From: Maritimibacter sp.
Lineage (GTDB): Bacteria; Pseudomonadota; Alphaproteobacteria; Rhodobacterales; Rhodobacteraceae
Length of the DNA: 63,593 nucleotides
Direction: 5' to 3'
NCBI GenBank assembly: GCA_002701395.1
Contig: NZVC01000043.1
Coordinates: 129,525-193,117, forward strand
Under the pieces are notes generated by a model that was given only the letters and a program-made list of their open reading frames with translations, did no database searches and was not told the DNA's origin. The position numbers and the translations under genes are program-made. How positions within the stretch are numbered: the first letter of the stretch is position 1; the number at the start of each line of letters is the position of its first letter. Below, in pieces: positions 26,718 to 35,931 of the stretch.

Positions 26718-28454
26718 GTGCAGCAAAAACCCGGAATAGACCTTACGCAGGGATCACGGGTCGACATCAGGCCGCTGTCCGCCCGTGCCAACCCGGATCC
26801 CGACCTTATCAGCCTGTCCGACGTTTTCCGGGCGCTTGCGCGCAACGCCCTGATCCTTCTTCTGGCCGTCGCTGTGTCGGTGGGACTGGTCTGGTACTAT
26901 GTCAATTACGTCGCGACCCCGCTTTACCGCTCGTATACGACCATCCTGATCGAGACGCGGAAAAACCAGTTCGTCGATCTTGATAGCCCGACCGAAGATT
27001 TCGCGGTCAACCAATCGTCGCTGAACTCCGAAGTTGGCATCCTGCAAAGTAGGGAACTCCTCGGCAAGGTCGTGGACCGGCTAAACCTGATCGAAGACAC
27101 CGAGTTTAACTACCTCGCCTGGACCGATCCTGAGGATGTGCCGGCGGACGAGGCCGATCTCTTCAGGGCCAGAGGTCGCGATGTTGCGGTATCTTCGTTG
27201 ATGAACAGCATCGAGGTTCAGAACGAACCGCTGACTTACATCATCGAGGTCAGCGTCGTTACCTCGGGTGCCGAGCAATCTGCCGAGATCGCCAATGCAA
27301 TCGCGGCCTCCTACCTCGACCAGCAGATCGAGTTGAAGTCGCTTTCGACGCAGGAGGGCGTCGAGTGGCTATCGACCCGGGTGACCGAATTGCAGCAAGA
27401 GCTTCGGGATGCGGAACGCCAACTTGAAGACAGCCGGTTCAACGCAACTGGCGACCGGCTGGAGAACCGGATTGTGGTCGATCAACTGACCAATGATGTC
27501 GAAGCGACCCGTGAACTTTACCAGTACTTCCTGTCGCGGCTGAAAGAGATCTCTGTGCAGGACGGTCTGCATCGCGCGGACGCCCGCGTCCTGTCGCAGG
27601 CGATCACGCCGTTCGCCCCGTCCTCGCCCAAGAAGAAGCGGCTGATCGCGGTCGGAGCGGTCGGCGGCCTTTTTCTTGGGATGTTCTTCGTGTTCTGGCG
27701 CGAGAGCTTCAACCGTGGAATCCGCTCGACCAAAGAGATGGAGGCGGTGTCGGGTTACCCGGTCATCGGGGAACTGCCGAAGGTCGGTATGTTGAACCGA
27801 AACCATGAGATCGCACGGCTAGTAAACCCGCGGGACCGAATGCACTTCGAGGCCGTCAACGACTTGCGCCTGTCGCTGCCGCCACCCGGAAAACCCGGAC
27901 GGGTCGTCGCCGTGTGTTCTGCCGTACCGGGAGAGGGAAAGACCTCGGTCGCGCTCGCTTTGACCCGCGGCTTCGCCAAAAGCAAGGACGAGGTGCTGTT
28001 GATCGATGGGGACTTCCGCACCTCGGCCCTTACCAAGACGCTTCAGAACGATAAAAGGGCCGACGCAACAAACGAAATTGACTGGACGATCAAGCAGTCC
28101 GAGCCAATCGGCGGCGGGTTTCTTGGGGTCGGTCATGGCGTCGACAGCCCAATCGACTTTTTCGCGACTGAAGAATTTGGTGCATTGATGCAGTCGGCGC
28201 GCGAGCACTATGGTTTGGTCGTCATCGATACGCCGCCGCTTCTGGCCGTATCGGACGCAATCGCCGTGGCTCAGGCGGCGGACACCTGCCTTTACGTCGT
28301 CAACTGGAACCGCACGCCGCGCAGCAAGATCTTGCAAGGCATTGAGATGTTGGAACGGGCAGGGGTGACGCCGCACGGGATCGTGCTGAACCGGATGAAC
28401 CGCAAACTCCTGTCGCGCCGGTCTTACCGGTCACACTTGCGGTCGTTGTCCTGA
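26718..28454 (+). CDS. Wzz/BY-kinase polysaccharide co-polymerase
   Basis: 578 residues. The N-terminal Wzz domain has two membrane helices (LILLLAVAVSVGLVWYYV and IAVGAVGGLFLGMFFVFW) around a periplasmic coiled-coil rich region. The cytoplasmic P-loop ATPase follows, with Walker A SAVPGEGKTS (K408), Walker A' LLIDGDFR and Walker B LVVIDTPP. This is the bacterial tyrosine kinase type that controls polymer chain length with Wzy. The usual C-terminal tyrosine cluster is almost missing (only RSYRSHLRSLS), so autophosphorylation may be reduced. The start is GTG, shortly after GAGG. A Wza partner is not in the window. Confidence 0.9.
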   Translation: MQQKPGIDLTQGSRVDIRPLSARANPDPDLISLSDVFRALARNALILLLAVAVSVGLVWYYVNYVATPLYRSYTTILIETRKNQFVDLDSPTEDFAVNQSSLNSEVGILQSRELLGKVVDRLNLIEDTEFNYLAWTDPEDVPADEADLFRARGRDVAVSSLMNSIEVQNEPLTYIIEVSVVTSGAEQSAEIANAIAASYLDQQIELKSLSTQEGVEWLSTRVTELQQELRDAERQLEDSRFNATGDRLENRIVVDQLTNDVEATRELYQYFLSRLKEISVQDGLHRADARVLSQAITPFAPSSPKKKRLIAVGAVGGLFLGMFFVFWRESFNRGIRSTKEMEAVSGYPVIGELPKVGMLNRNHEIARLVNPRDRMHFEAVNDLRLSLPPPGKPGRVVAVCSAVPGEGKTSVALALTRGFAKSKDEVLLIDGDFRTSALTKTLQNDKRADATNEIDWTIKQSEPIGGGFLGVGHGVDSPIDFFATEEFGALMQSAREHYGLVVIDTPPLLAVSDAIAVAQAADTCLYVVNWNRTPRSKILQGIEMLERAGVTPHGIVLNRMNRKLLSRRSYRSHLRSLS

Positions 28455-28495
28455 TCGTGCCGATTGTACGAGCGGTCCGGAAGGATCGACGGAGT

Positions 28496-28582
28496 ATGGA
28501 GGATGCCATTGAGAGTGCCGCTGCTCAGGAAAACCACGCCGAGCCGCTCAGGCAGGAAATCGCAACGGTGGCATCGAATTGA
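28496..28582 (+). CDS. Small leader ORF coupled to the flippase gene
   Basis: 28-codon ATG frame with GGAG just before it. It encodes a short acidic helical peptide (MEDAIESAAAQENHAEPLRQ plus 8 more). Its stop TGA overlaps the TTG start of the flippase (TTGA), the usual layout for translational coupling. It may be a real coupled leader, since the flippase TTG has only a weak ribosome site of its own, or it may be chance. Confidence 0.35.
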   Translation: MEDAIESAAAQENHAEPLRQEIATVASN

Positions 28583-30084
28583 CTGACAAAGATAAGGGCG
28601 GCGGTAGCCTGTCCGACAGGCTTCTCGGCGGACTGGGATGGATCGCGCTGGGCACCGGGATGCAGGCCTTGGTGCGTCTTGGGACCTTGGTCGTATTGGC
28701 TCGTCTCATTACGCCCTCAGAGTTCGGCCTGTTCGCTGCGGTCATGACCGTCGTCAACATATCGGAAATACTCGGAAACGTGGGACTCGCACCTGCGTTG
28801 ATCCAACGGAAGGATATCGATCGCGTAGACATGATGACGGCGCAAACGCTGTCAGTCTGCCTCGCCACCACCTTCACAGTGCTGGTCTGGCTCTTCGCGG
28901 ACGCTATCGCCGCACTGTTCGTGATGCCCGCGATCGTACCTTATCTCCGCGCCGTTGCGGTTATCTTCTTCATGCAAGGCCTCACAGCGCTCGCAAAGGC
29001 ACGCATGTCGCGGGATTTGCATTTCTCAAAGGCGGCCAAGGTTGCGTCGGCTTCGGTGGTTCTGGGGTATTCGGCGGTGGTTCTGCCGCTCGCATGGCTG
29101 GGCTGGGGCGTCTGGGCGCTGGTAATTGCGCAGATCGGACAGTCACTGGTGACGCTGCTTCTGTACAGCCTCTATTACCCGCCGTTGCTCGGCTTTCGGT
29201 TCAGCTTATCCTCGGCCCGACGGCTTCTAAGTTTCGGGATCGGCTATTCCAGCTCGACTGCGGTTGCCCGTATCGCGGGTGAGGCGGACTATGTGATAGT
29301 CGGTCGTCTGCTTGGCGCCGAGGCGCTAGGCGTTTACTCGCGGGCGTTCTTATTGATCGTGCAGCAGACGAAAAGGCTTGGCCAGACGTTCAGCTTCGTT
29401 CTGTTCCCGGTCCTTTCGTCGATTCAAGATCAGCAGGAAAGACTGGAATCTGGCTATGGGCGGTCCATGACGGGTGCGGTGTTTGGTGCCGCTCTGATCA
29501 CGGTGCCAGTCTGCATTCTTAGCGAGTGGATCGTACTGCTTATGCTGGGTCCGCAGTGGACCGCAGCGGTGGTGCCGTTTGCGCTGCTTGGGCTGGGGAT
29601 CGTTCCGCGTACGGCGAACCGTATAAATGCGGCACTATTTCAGGCTAGCGCGCGTCTGTGGACCAGCACTGCGCTTCAGCTGAGCAACCTGACCTTACTG
29701 ATCGCCGCCTGCCTCATCGCTGCTCCCTACGGGCTGAACGCTGTGGCTGGAGCAGTGACCGGGGTAGCGTGGTTGAACTTCGCCGTGTTCACCGCGGTGA
29801 TCGTGCGGGCTCAGCGCATGCGGCAGTCGCTCCTGCTTGGTTACTTTCTGCCCGGCCTGCTTGGTGCCGCGATCATCACCCTTCTGGCGCTGCTTGGCCG
29901 CTGGTTGGCGGTGGGGATCGGTGCAGGCTTCTGGGCGGAAGGCGGTCTGCTGCTGCTGTCAATGCTGCTCGCGCTTCCCATCGTCTTGATACTGCCGGGA
30001 CGTATTCTGGGCCCGCACGGCGACTGGCTGCGCAGCTTTATCATCGCGAAGCTGCGCCGGAAGAAGGCGCTTAAGCACAAGTAG
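28579..30084 (+). CDS. Wzx-like oligosaccharide flippase (polysaccharide transporter, MATE-like fold)
   Basis: 501-residue polytopic inner-membrane protein with about 12-14 helices. Its N-terminus is typical of the PST/Wzx group: GLGWIALGTGMQALVRLGTL, then LARLITPSEFGLFAAV and GNVGLAPALIQR. It probably flips the undecaprenyl-linked EPS repeat unit to the periplasm. The start is TTG, overlapping the small upstream ORF. It ends with a lysine-rich tail (RRKKALKHK). It is convergent with the GMC oxidoreductase, only 6 bases apart, and no clear terminator lies between. Confidence 0.88.
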   Translation: MTDKDKGGGSLSDRLLGGLGWIALGTGMQALVRLGTLVVLARLITPSEFGLFAAVMTVVNISEILGNVGLAPALIQRKDIDRVDMMTAQTLSVCLATTFTVLVWLFADAIAALFVMPAIVPYLRAVAVIFFMQGLTALAKARMSRDLHFSKAAKVASASVVLGYSAVVLPLAWLGWGVWALVIAQIGQSLVTLLLYSLYYPPLLGFRFSLSSARRLLSFGIGYSSSTAVARIAGEADYVIVGRLLGAEALGVYSRAFLLIVQQTKRLGQTFSFVLFPVLSSIQDQQERLESGYGRSMTGAVFGAALITVPVCILSEWIVLLMLGPQWTAAVVPFALLGLGIVPRTANRINAALFQASARLWTSTALQLSNLTLLIAACLIAAPYGLNAVAGAVTGVAWLNFAVFTAVIVRAQRMRQSLLLGYFLPGLLGAAIITLLALLGRWLAVGIGAGFWAEGGLLLLSMLLALPIVLILPGRILGPHGDWLRSFIIAKLRRKKALKHK

Positions 30085-30090
30085 CCCGGC

Positions 30091-31611
30091 TTAGCGGGGG
30101 CGCGTCAAGATCAGGTGGTCCGCAAGGCGCATGCCGAGAGCGGCAATGGTCAGGAACGGGTTCGCGTTCCCGTATGTCGGAAAGACCGATGGCCCAGAGA
30201 CATAAAGGTTGGGTGTCCCAAAAACGCGGTTGTCGCTGTCGACGACACCGTTAGTCGCGGAGTGTCCCATGCGGGTCGTGCCCATAAAATGCGAGTGAAT
30301 CCCGGTCAGCCCCCAGTCACTCGCCTCCGCGAGGTTTCGGTAATTCACGGCCCCGATGCTTTGCGCCTTAAGCAGTTCGTCCAGCCTCTGCATGAAGCCG
30401 ACTACCGAAGCCTTGTCTGGCTCGCGGAAGTGCCAAGTTATATGGATCTTCGGCATTCCCAGTCGGTCGCGCTCGGCACATATCGTGATCCGGTTGTCTG
30501 GGTCTGGGAACTGGTCGAAAAAGCCACGCAGCACGAAGGACCTCGCGCGGGGCTCCAGTTTGCCGAGACGTCCCAGCGTATTGAACGCCTTTAGCCCGAT
30601 GCTTTCCAGAATGCGCCGGGCGGTCGGGTTGCCGGTCGCAAGAGAGTTGCGAGACACGCCTTTCTGCCGCGCGGCTTCGAACAGCTTGCTGGCGCGGTAT
30701 TCGAGGAAAGGGCTAAGCTGGACATAGTGATTAAGCCCTTTGATGCTCTCTTGATCCTGCGCCGAAAGGGCCATACCGATCCGCATGAGTTGCCCCTGAA
30801 CGCGCGTGTCGCTGAACAACGCGTCGTGGGTGGAGACAGCGCGAGCCAGCGTAAGCGTCGCGATGTCCGCCTTGGGATGTGTCGAGAAATATCGCCCTAG
30901 CAGGCGCCCCCCAATTCCCGTAGCGCCGTTGCGACTTGACAGCATCAGCCGGGGAACCTCCAGCCCGCCGCTGGCGAGGATGAAGATACGGGCATTCACC
31001 GTTAATGTGTGTCCCGCCGGATGCGCGATATCTAGCTTTGTTACCTTTCCTGCTTCATCAGCGTGAATCCGCGTGACCGGCGCATCCGTGCAAACATGCA
31101 GGTTCGCATAGGTCTCGGCCACCTCCTTTAACAGCGTTCCGATGCGGAAGGGTGGTTCGGACCAGACGAAGGGCTTGTACGCGAGACCTTCGAGTCCTTT
31201 TGAAGGCTGCCACTTGCCTAGCGACACGCCCATCATCTCGAACGCGCGAGTGTAATACGGCGCGAGCGCCTCGTAAGGGATCGGCCAGCTGCCATCGACC
31301 CAGCGGCGTTCGGCGAAATCCACTGCGTCCAGCGGCGCCACGCGGCCCGCCCAAAGGTTAGAAGAGCCGCCGAATTGCAGCGCCCGCCCGAATGCAATGT
31401 CTGCGGTGCCGGTTAGGTCCATTTCGTGGACGGTGGTGTCGGGCAACGGCTTCGTCGCCGCTCCTGCCTCGAGAACCAGAACGCGGAGACCGGCCCGCGC
31501 CAGTTCAACAGCGGGCACGCCGCCGGCCGGTCCCGAGCCCACGATGCAGATATCGGTGTCGAGCGTAGCGAGCTCGGGTCTGTCACGCAGCGACCAGATC
31601 GGGTTGGGCAT
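30091..31611 (-). CDS. GMC-family FAD oxidoreductase
   Basis: 506 residues. The N-terminal FAD site is ICIVGSGPAGGVPAVELARA with E-A-G at the end of the second strand, followed by FGGSSNLWAGRVAP. The C-terminal catalytic part contains GIHSHFMGTTRMG and the FAD-contacting NLYVSGPSVFPTYGNANPF. Enzymes of this group oxidise alcohols or sugars. Members recur in alphaproteobacterial EPS loci, where they may oxidise a sugar residue or a nucleotide sugar. It heads a minus-strand group with a methyltransferase, glycosyltransferase and sulfotransferase (30.1-34.7 kb). Substrate unknown. Confidence 0.88.
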   Translation of the reverse strand: MPNPIWSLRDRPELATLDTDICIVGSGPAGGVPAVELARAGLRVLVLEAGAATKPLPDTTVHEMDLTGTADIAFGRALQFGGSSNLWAGRVAPLDAVDFAERRWVDGSWPIPYEALAPYYTRAFEMMGVSLGKWQPSKGLEGLAYKPFVWSEPPFRIGTLLKEVAETYANLHVCTDAPVTRIHADEAGKVTKLDIAHPAGHTLTVNARIFILASGGLEVPRLMLSSRNGATGIGGRLLGRYFSTHPKADIATLTLARAVSTHDALFSDTRVQGQLMRIGMALSAQDQESIKGLNHYVQLSPFLEYRASKLFEAARQKGVSRNSLATGNPTARRILESIGLKAFNTLGRLGKLEPRARSFVLRGFFDQFPDPDNRITICAERDRLGMPKIHITWHFREPDKASVVGFMQRLDELLKAQSIGAVNYRNLAEASDWGLTGIHSHFMGTTRMGHSATNGVVDSDNRVFGTPNLYVSGPSVFPTYGNANPFLTIAALGMRLADHLILTRPR

Positions 31612-31699
31612 TCAGATCAGTCTCGACGCTAAAGGCCGAAAATTCGCAGCGGATGCCAGGCGCCGCGAAACTCTCTGCCGTGCTTCGAATTGCTGCGTG

Positions 31700-32428
31700 T
31701 CATTTCACTACCACGGCCTGCATGTTCGACGGCAGCATGGTGTCGCACTCGCTACGCGCATCCCGGAACTCTCGCGTCTCGTACTGTTTGAGGATTGTAA
31801 GGTCGAATAGCTGCATTGTGTGCGCCATCAGTTCGATGATTGGACGGAAAATCGGAATGATGTCGCATTGCAGGAGGATGCGCTGGATCAAGATGCCGAT
31901 AGTCTCGAAAGGTTGGCTGGCGCCTCGCAACATGTCGAAACCCTGCCAGTCCTTGAACAGCAAGCGGAAACCGTAGGGCGTGAAGTGAAAAAAGTTATTC
32001 GGGCATTCGTGGAACGAAAACACGGCCGAAGCAGAAATGATCAGCCGCCCGCCGGGTTTCAGGATGCGGTGCATCTCGCCAATTATGCGGTCGGGATCCG
32101 GGATGTGCTCCAACAGCCCAGTGCAGAGGATTACGTTATAGCTTTCGTCCGCAATCTTGTTGAGGTCGCGGTAATACAAGTCGACGTGCATGTCCGCCGG
32201 AACGTCCGGGCGCTTTGTGACGGTGTAAGCGTTTGGAAAATAAGGCGCGTGGTCGACGTCTTCGGAGTGGATGACCAACGTCATCTCGTCGGTGGCGGTG
32301 TCTCGGCACAGTCGGTCGAGGTTGCGCGTCGAGAGCTTCTTCTTTGAGAAGGTAAAGCGTTTCGCGTTGCGCCATTTCTTCCGCCAGCCAGTCGGTTTCG
32401 GAGGGGCAGGCGCGGTCGTTTGGTTCAT
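31700..32428 (-). CDS. Class I SAM-dependent methyltransferase
   Basis: 242 residues with a type-11 methyltransferase core in an EPS gene group. ESYNVILCTGLLEHIPDPDR is the post-II/motif II region, followed by MHRILKPGGRLIISA (motif III). The N-terminal SAM glycine loop is weak, so the fold is divergent. A likely role is O-methylation of a sugar. The ATG at 32428 follows AAAGGA by about 9 bases; an in-frame GTG at 32491 would add 21 residues and is possible, since it starts close after the upstream gene's stop. Confidence 0.8.
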   Translation of the reverse strand: MNQTTAPAPPKPTGWRKKWRNAKRFTFSKKKLSTRNLDRLCRDTATDEMTLVIHSEDVDHAPYFPNAYTVTKRPDVPADMHVDLYYRDLNKIADESYNVILCTGLLEHIPDPDRIIGEMHRILKPGGRLIISASAVFSFHECPNNFFHFTPYGFRLLFKDWQGFDMLRGASQPFETIGILIQRILLQCDIIPIFRPIIELMAHTMQLFDLTILKQYETREFRDARSECDTMLPSNMQAVVVK

Positions 32429-32498
32429 CTGTCGGTGTCCTTTGGGTCGTTTGCCGCTTTGGCGGTCGAATAGTTGTTTCGGCGCATACACCTCGTCA

Positions 32499-33740
32499 TC
32501 AAGGCTGCCCCCTCGGGGCCTCGGCGGCTAGGGTGCGGGCCTTACGCAACCCGTCAAGAATGTGCTCGGCCCGTCTGTCCCAAGAATACTTCTCGACAAA
32601 GTCAATGCGAGCCCGAGCGCCCAACGCCACGCGCGTCTCTGGCGAGGAATGTAACGCGCGGATCGCGCTGACCCACTCTTCCGGCGCATCGGGGTTTGCA
32701 AGGCGGGCGTTCACGCCGTCAGTCAGAACCTCGCGTAGGACCGGCAGGTCGGAGCAGACGATGGCTTTGCCGTGTCCCATGTATTCGAACAGCTTAAGCG
32801 GTGACATCCAGTCGGACAGGTTACGGCCCTTGCCGCCAAGCCCCTGAACCAACCTCAGGTATGGCGCGAGTACGATGTCCATGGAGCCGATATAGCCCGC
32901 GACCTCGGAATGGGGCTGGTGCCCGTGGAACGTAATGTTCCCGCCGGTCCCCGCTTTCGCCAACTCATCCTGCCAATACGAGATGTCTTCGGGCCGCCCT
33001 CCCACGACGTGCAGTTGGACGTCCGGCAGGAGCGGCGCGATCGCGGCGATCAACTCCATGCCCTTTCCGGGGTAGAGATGCCCGGTATAGCCGATGCGGA
33101 AATCTCCCTGCAGGTCCAAGGGGGACGCAGGTTTCATCATCGGATCGGCCCCGTCATGGGCGACGATGATGCGCCCCGCCAGCGCCGGGCATGTTTCGGC
33201 GTACCAGTCGGCCAACTTCTCGCTGATCACGACCAGAGAGATAAACGCGCGCGCCTGAATGAGTCTCTCGAACCGTTTGCGATCATTCTGTTTGTCGCCC
33301 CAAAGAGGCTCGTGCATCTCGATTGCGACGTTGTATCCCAGCCGCGCCGCAACATAGGCCACGCTAATGGAGCGGGTATAGATCAGCGAGTGTCGCCTGC
33401 TGGCGTGCCGCAGGCAGGCACTGAGGCCGAACATGAGCATCCGGCCGGGCAGCTTCGGTGCGAAGCCTGCCGCGACTTTCGGCGGGTGCGACAGCCCGTA
33501 GTACGCAGCGAGACGGCGGCCGGCATCGGAGGATGGCGCAGGCTGAACAAGCGTCGTCCTCGCGCCTGCACGGGCAAATGCATCGCACATCTTCGCCACC
33601 TGCACGGTGTTCGCAGCGCTTCCAGGCAACGGAACTTGATGAACGTAGATGAGTTCGTTGAATGCCCCGTGTGGCGTGGACGCCCGACGGGCCGGAGAGG
33701 TCGCCTCTGAAACTCCGTAGGTCACCAATCCACCACTCAT
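32499..33740 (-). CDS. Glycosyltransferase family 4 (GT-B)
   Basis: 413 residues. The N-terminal domain (NELIYVHQVPLPGSAANTVQ) has the strand HSLIYTRSISVAYVAA. The C-terminal nucleotide-sugar domain shows RIGYTGHLYPGKGMELIAAI, then LHVVGGRPED, ITFHGHQPHSEVAGYIGSMD and the donor-site region SPLKLFEYMGHGKAIVCSDL. It lies between the methyltransferase and sulfotransferase genes in the same direction, with short gaps, so probably one operon. The first 25 residues are unlike the family and the true start could be slightly downstream. Confidence 0.85.
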   Translation of the reverse strand: MSGGLVTYGVSEATSPARRASTPHGAFNELIYVHQVPLPGSAANTVQVAKMCDAFARAGARTTLVQPAPSSDAGRRLAAYYGLSHPPKVAAGFAPKLPGRMLMFGLSACLRHASRRHSLIYTRSISVAYVAARLGYNVAIEMHEPLWGDKQNDRKRFERLIQARAFISLVVISEKLADWYAETCPALAGRIIVAHDGADPMMKPASPLDLQGDFRIGYTGHLYPGKGMELIAAIAPLLPDVQLHVVGGRPEDISYWQDELAKAGTGGNITFHGHQPHSEVAGYIGSMDIVLAPYLRLVQGLGGKGRNLSDWMSPLKLFEYMGHGKAIVCSDLPVLREVLTDGVNARLANPDAPEEWVSAIRALHSSPETRVALGARARIDFVEKYSWDRRAEHILDGLRKARTLAAEAPRGQP

Positions 33741-33753
33741 CTCACGTCGATCT

Positions 33754-34668
33754 TCAAATCAGTTCGCCCACGTCCTGACCAACCGCCGTCACCGATGGCG
33801 CGGCACACTGCCATGGAAGCCCGTCGCGACCAAGCAAAGCGGCGACGCGTTTGATGTCGTTGCGGTAATAGTCGCACAGCCGCCTGCGGTCCGTCGCGGT
33901 GATCTTCGTTTCAGGTGGAGCGGTCCGGTTCGCGGATTTGATGAAGTCATAGACGCCAATGGCCTTCAGCCTTTTGGCGATCCCGCGCGTTGCGGGGAAA
34001 TTGCGCAGGGCGCGGGCACCGCGAACAGAGGCGTTATAGGCCCAGGCGCTGTGATAGCCGCTGGCCTCGTTCCGGCGCTCGTCAAGCCGCGCCTCCATGA
34101 ACGGTGCGGGGTCGATCCCGAACCAGTCCGCGATCTCCGTCATCGCGGTCTCCGGCGCGGCCATGACCTCTTCGAAAATCAGGACCTTCGTGCTTTCGCG
34201 GGAAAATAGCGAAAACCAGCGTTCCAATTGCGATGCATAAAGCCCGCGCTCGAGTATACGCGCGTCGCCTGCGTCGATAAGGGCTTCGAGCGGGTGGGCA
34301 ATATGGGATTTTGCCATCGCCATCCGGTAGTGCGAGATCGCCCGCGTCACCGGGTCGCGCAGCAGCAGGATGAACCGCGGATCGGTCAGGGTCTTCCGGA
34401 TGCGGTCGGGTGCGTCTTCGTCGCAGATGTACATCGGGGTGGCCTCGCCCCGGATCTGGTCTGGGGCTGCCGCCGCGAAGTGCCTTTCGTACCAGTCCAG
34501 CCCGCGACGCTCGAAGTTGTCGGTCTCGATCAGGTTCGAATCCCGGCGGTTGAAGAAGTGCACCTCTTTCGTGTCGGGAAGGAACAGGGCAGGGTGTCCG
34601 CGCATGACATCATAAAGCCACGTGGTCCCGGCTTTTTCTGCGCCGACTACGAGGAAATTTGGCAGCAT
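33754..34668 (-). CDS. Sulfotransferase (PAPS-dependent)
   Basis: 304 residues. The 5'-phosphosulfate-binding loop is VVGAEKAGTTWLYDVM (about 6-21) and the 3'-phosphate-binding motif is LLRDPVTRAISHYR (about 100-113). Both are characteristic of the sulfotransferase domain family that moves sulfate from PAPS to carbohydrate hydroxyls. KEVHFFNRR adds a conserved Lys-Glu-x-His-Phe-Phe stretch typical of heparan-like sulfotransferases. AAGGGACG precedes the ATG. A second sulfotransferase is divergent, 354 bases away, so sulfation of the EPS is likely. Position and acceptor are unknown. Confidence 0.88.
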   Translation of the reverse strand: MLPNFLVVGAEKAGTTWLYDVMRGHPALFLPDTKEVHFFNRRDSNLIETDNFERRGLDWYERHFAAAAPDQIRGEATPMYICDEDAPDRIRKTLTDPRFILLLRDPVTRAISHYRMAMAKSHIAHPLEALIDAGDARILERGLYASQLERWFSLFSRESTKVLIFEEVMAAPETAMTEIADWFGIDPAPFMEARLDERRNEASGYHSAWAYNASVRGARALRNFPATRGIAKRLKAIGVYDFIKSANRTAPPETKITATDRRRLCDYYRNDIKRVAALLGRDGLPWQCAAPSVTAVGQDVGELI

Positions 34669-35022
34669 ATGCGTCCCTTCATCCGTCCACTCCGGCGGTT
34701 TTCAAGCGCGTTCGCGGGCCTTCGGCATTGTGCCGAATGATGGGCTTAGGGTTCACGGAAACCTAACCGGATGCAACTGCCCCTTAGCGGATTGGCGGCG
34801 CGGTTGCCAGGCAGGCATGCAAATGTGATGGTTACAGCCATCAAACCGAGCGGGTTCTTTCAGGATGCCGACGGATTAAGCGTTGATGATGCGCGGATTG
34901 CGCTAAGTTGTTCATCGTAAGATCAAATCCTACGTTTTAGGGGCTGTATTCCGAAATGCGCCTGACATCGTAATTACCATAAGTTAACGTTGCGCAGACA
35001 CGACCGCTCCCCGCAGGACCAG
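34669..35022. promoter_or_regulatory. Divergent promoter region between two sulfotransferase genes
   Basis: 354 bases with an AT-rich part at about 34910-34990, including GTAATTACCATAAGTTAAC. It should hold promoters in both directions. No clear operator palindrome could be defined. AGGA ahead of 35023 is the ribosome site of the plus-strand gene. Confidence 0.45.
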
Positions 35023-35931
35023 ATGCAAAGTCCAAAGACGCCTCGCGTTCTCTACATTGCTGGATACAGCCGCTCGGGTTCCACGATCATGGACATGGTG
35101 TTGAACGGCCACCCGGATGTGGCGTCGACAGGCGAGCTTACTTTCCTGCACGATGATGCGGCCGATACCACGCTGACGTGCAGTTGTGGCGCGACCTTCC
35201 GCGACTGCCCGGTGTACGGGGACTGGCTTGAGGACAGGCCAGACGGAGAAGGCGAGGTCGTTCGCCGGATCGAGTCGCGGGCCAATCTCGACCAATTGAT
35301 GGCGGGTAACATCGCAGAGGGCGATTGCGTCGCCTACCGGGACTATGCACTCAGCCTGTTCAGTCAACTGTCGGCCATGCACGATGCCGAAGTGATCGTT
35401 GACAGTTCCAAATCGGCAAAGGACGCCGCGGGCCGGCCCATCGCGCTTGCGCGACTGGGCGGTCTTGACGTGCGCGTCCTGCACCTGACCCGCGATCCGA
35501 GAGCGGTGGCCAATTCTTTCCTGCAGTCCGGGTCCAACTGGGTGCTGGAAGGCCGCCGCAAACCTCGGCCCTTCGATACTCTGCGACCCGTCTTGGGCTG
35601 GATGCTTGCCAACAAGATCTCGCAGCGTATCGGTCAGGCCCTAGGGCCGGATCGGTACATGCACGTGCGCTATGAAGATTTCCAGCGCGACCCCGCGACC
35701 GTCCTTGGCCGCATCGGGACGTTCGCAGATCTAGAGGCCGGTGAACTCGGCCGAGCCGTGACAAACGGCAAAGCCTTTGAAGCCGGGCACAACGTCGGCG
35801 GAAACCGCACGCGACTTGCCCCGCAGGTCGTTTCGCTGTCGCCGAAGCCGGTCCCGCGGCTTCCTATGGCTCATTCTGCTGCGCTTCGCTGTGTCTGCGG
35901 CCGCACCGCAAGGAAGTTTGGTTATGTCTGA
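35023..35931 (+). CDS. Sulfotransferase family protein
   Basis: 302 residues. The PAPS 5'-loop is YIAGYSRSGSTIMDMVLNGH (about 9-28), and the 3'-phosphate motif is HLTRDPRAVANSFL (about 160). Two cysteine pairs follow the N-terminus (CSCGATFRDC), which could bind a metal. The ATG at 35023 has AGGA five bases before it; an upstream TTG would add 11 residues. Its stop overlaps the next glycosyltransferase start by 8 bases, so it begins a four-gene coupled operon (35.0-39.3 kb). Unlike the other sulfotransferase it lacks the Lys-Glu-x-His-Phe-Phe stretch. Confidence 0.83.
   Translation: MQSPKTPRVLYIAGYSRSGSTIMDMVLNGHPDVASTGELTFLHDDAADTTLTCSCGATFRDCPVYGDWLEDRPDGEGEVVRRIESRANLDQLMAGNIAEGDCVAYRDYALSLFSQLSAMHDAEVIVDSSKSAKDAAGRPIALARLGGLDVRVLHLTRDPRAVANSFLQSGSNWVLEGRRKPRPFDTLRPVLGWMLANKISQRIGQALGPDRYMHVRYEDFQRDPATVLGRIGTFADLEAGELGRAVTNGKAFEAGHNVGGNRTRLAPQVVSLSPKPVPRLPMAHSAALRCVCGRTARKFGYV

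Noticed and set aside
35777..35923. Extension of the glycosyltransferase into the preceding sulfotransferase
   Set aside because: It translates the sulfotransferase in another frame. The ATG at 35924 with AAGGAAG gives a normal N-terminus.
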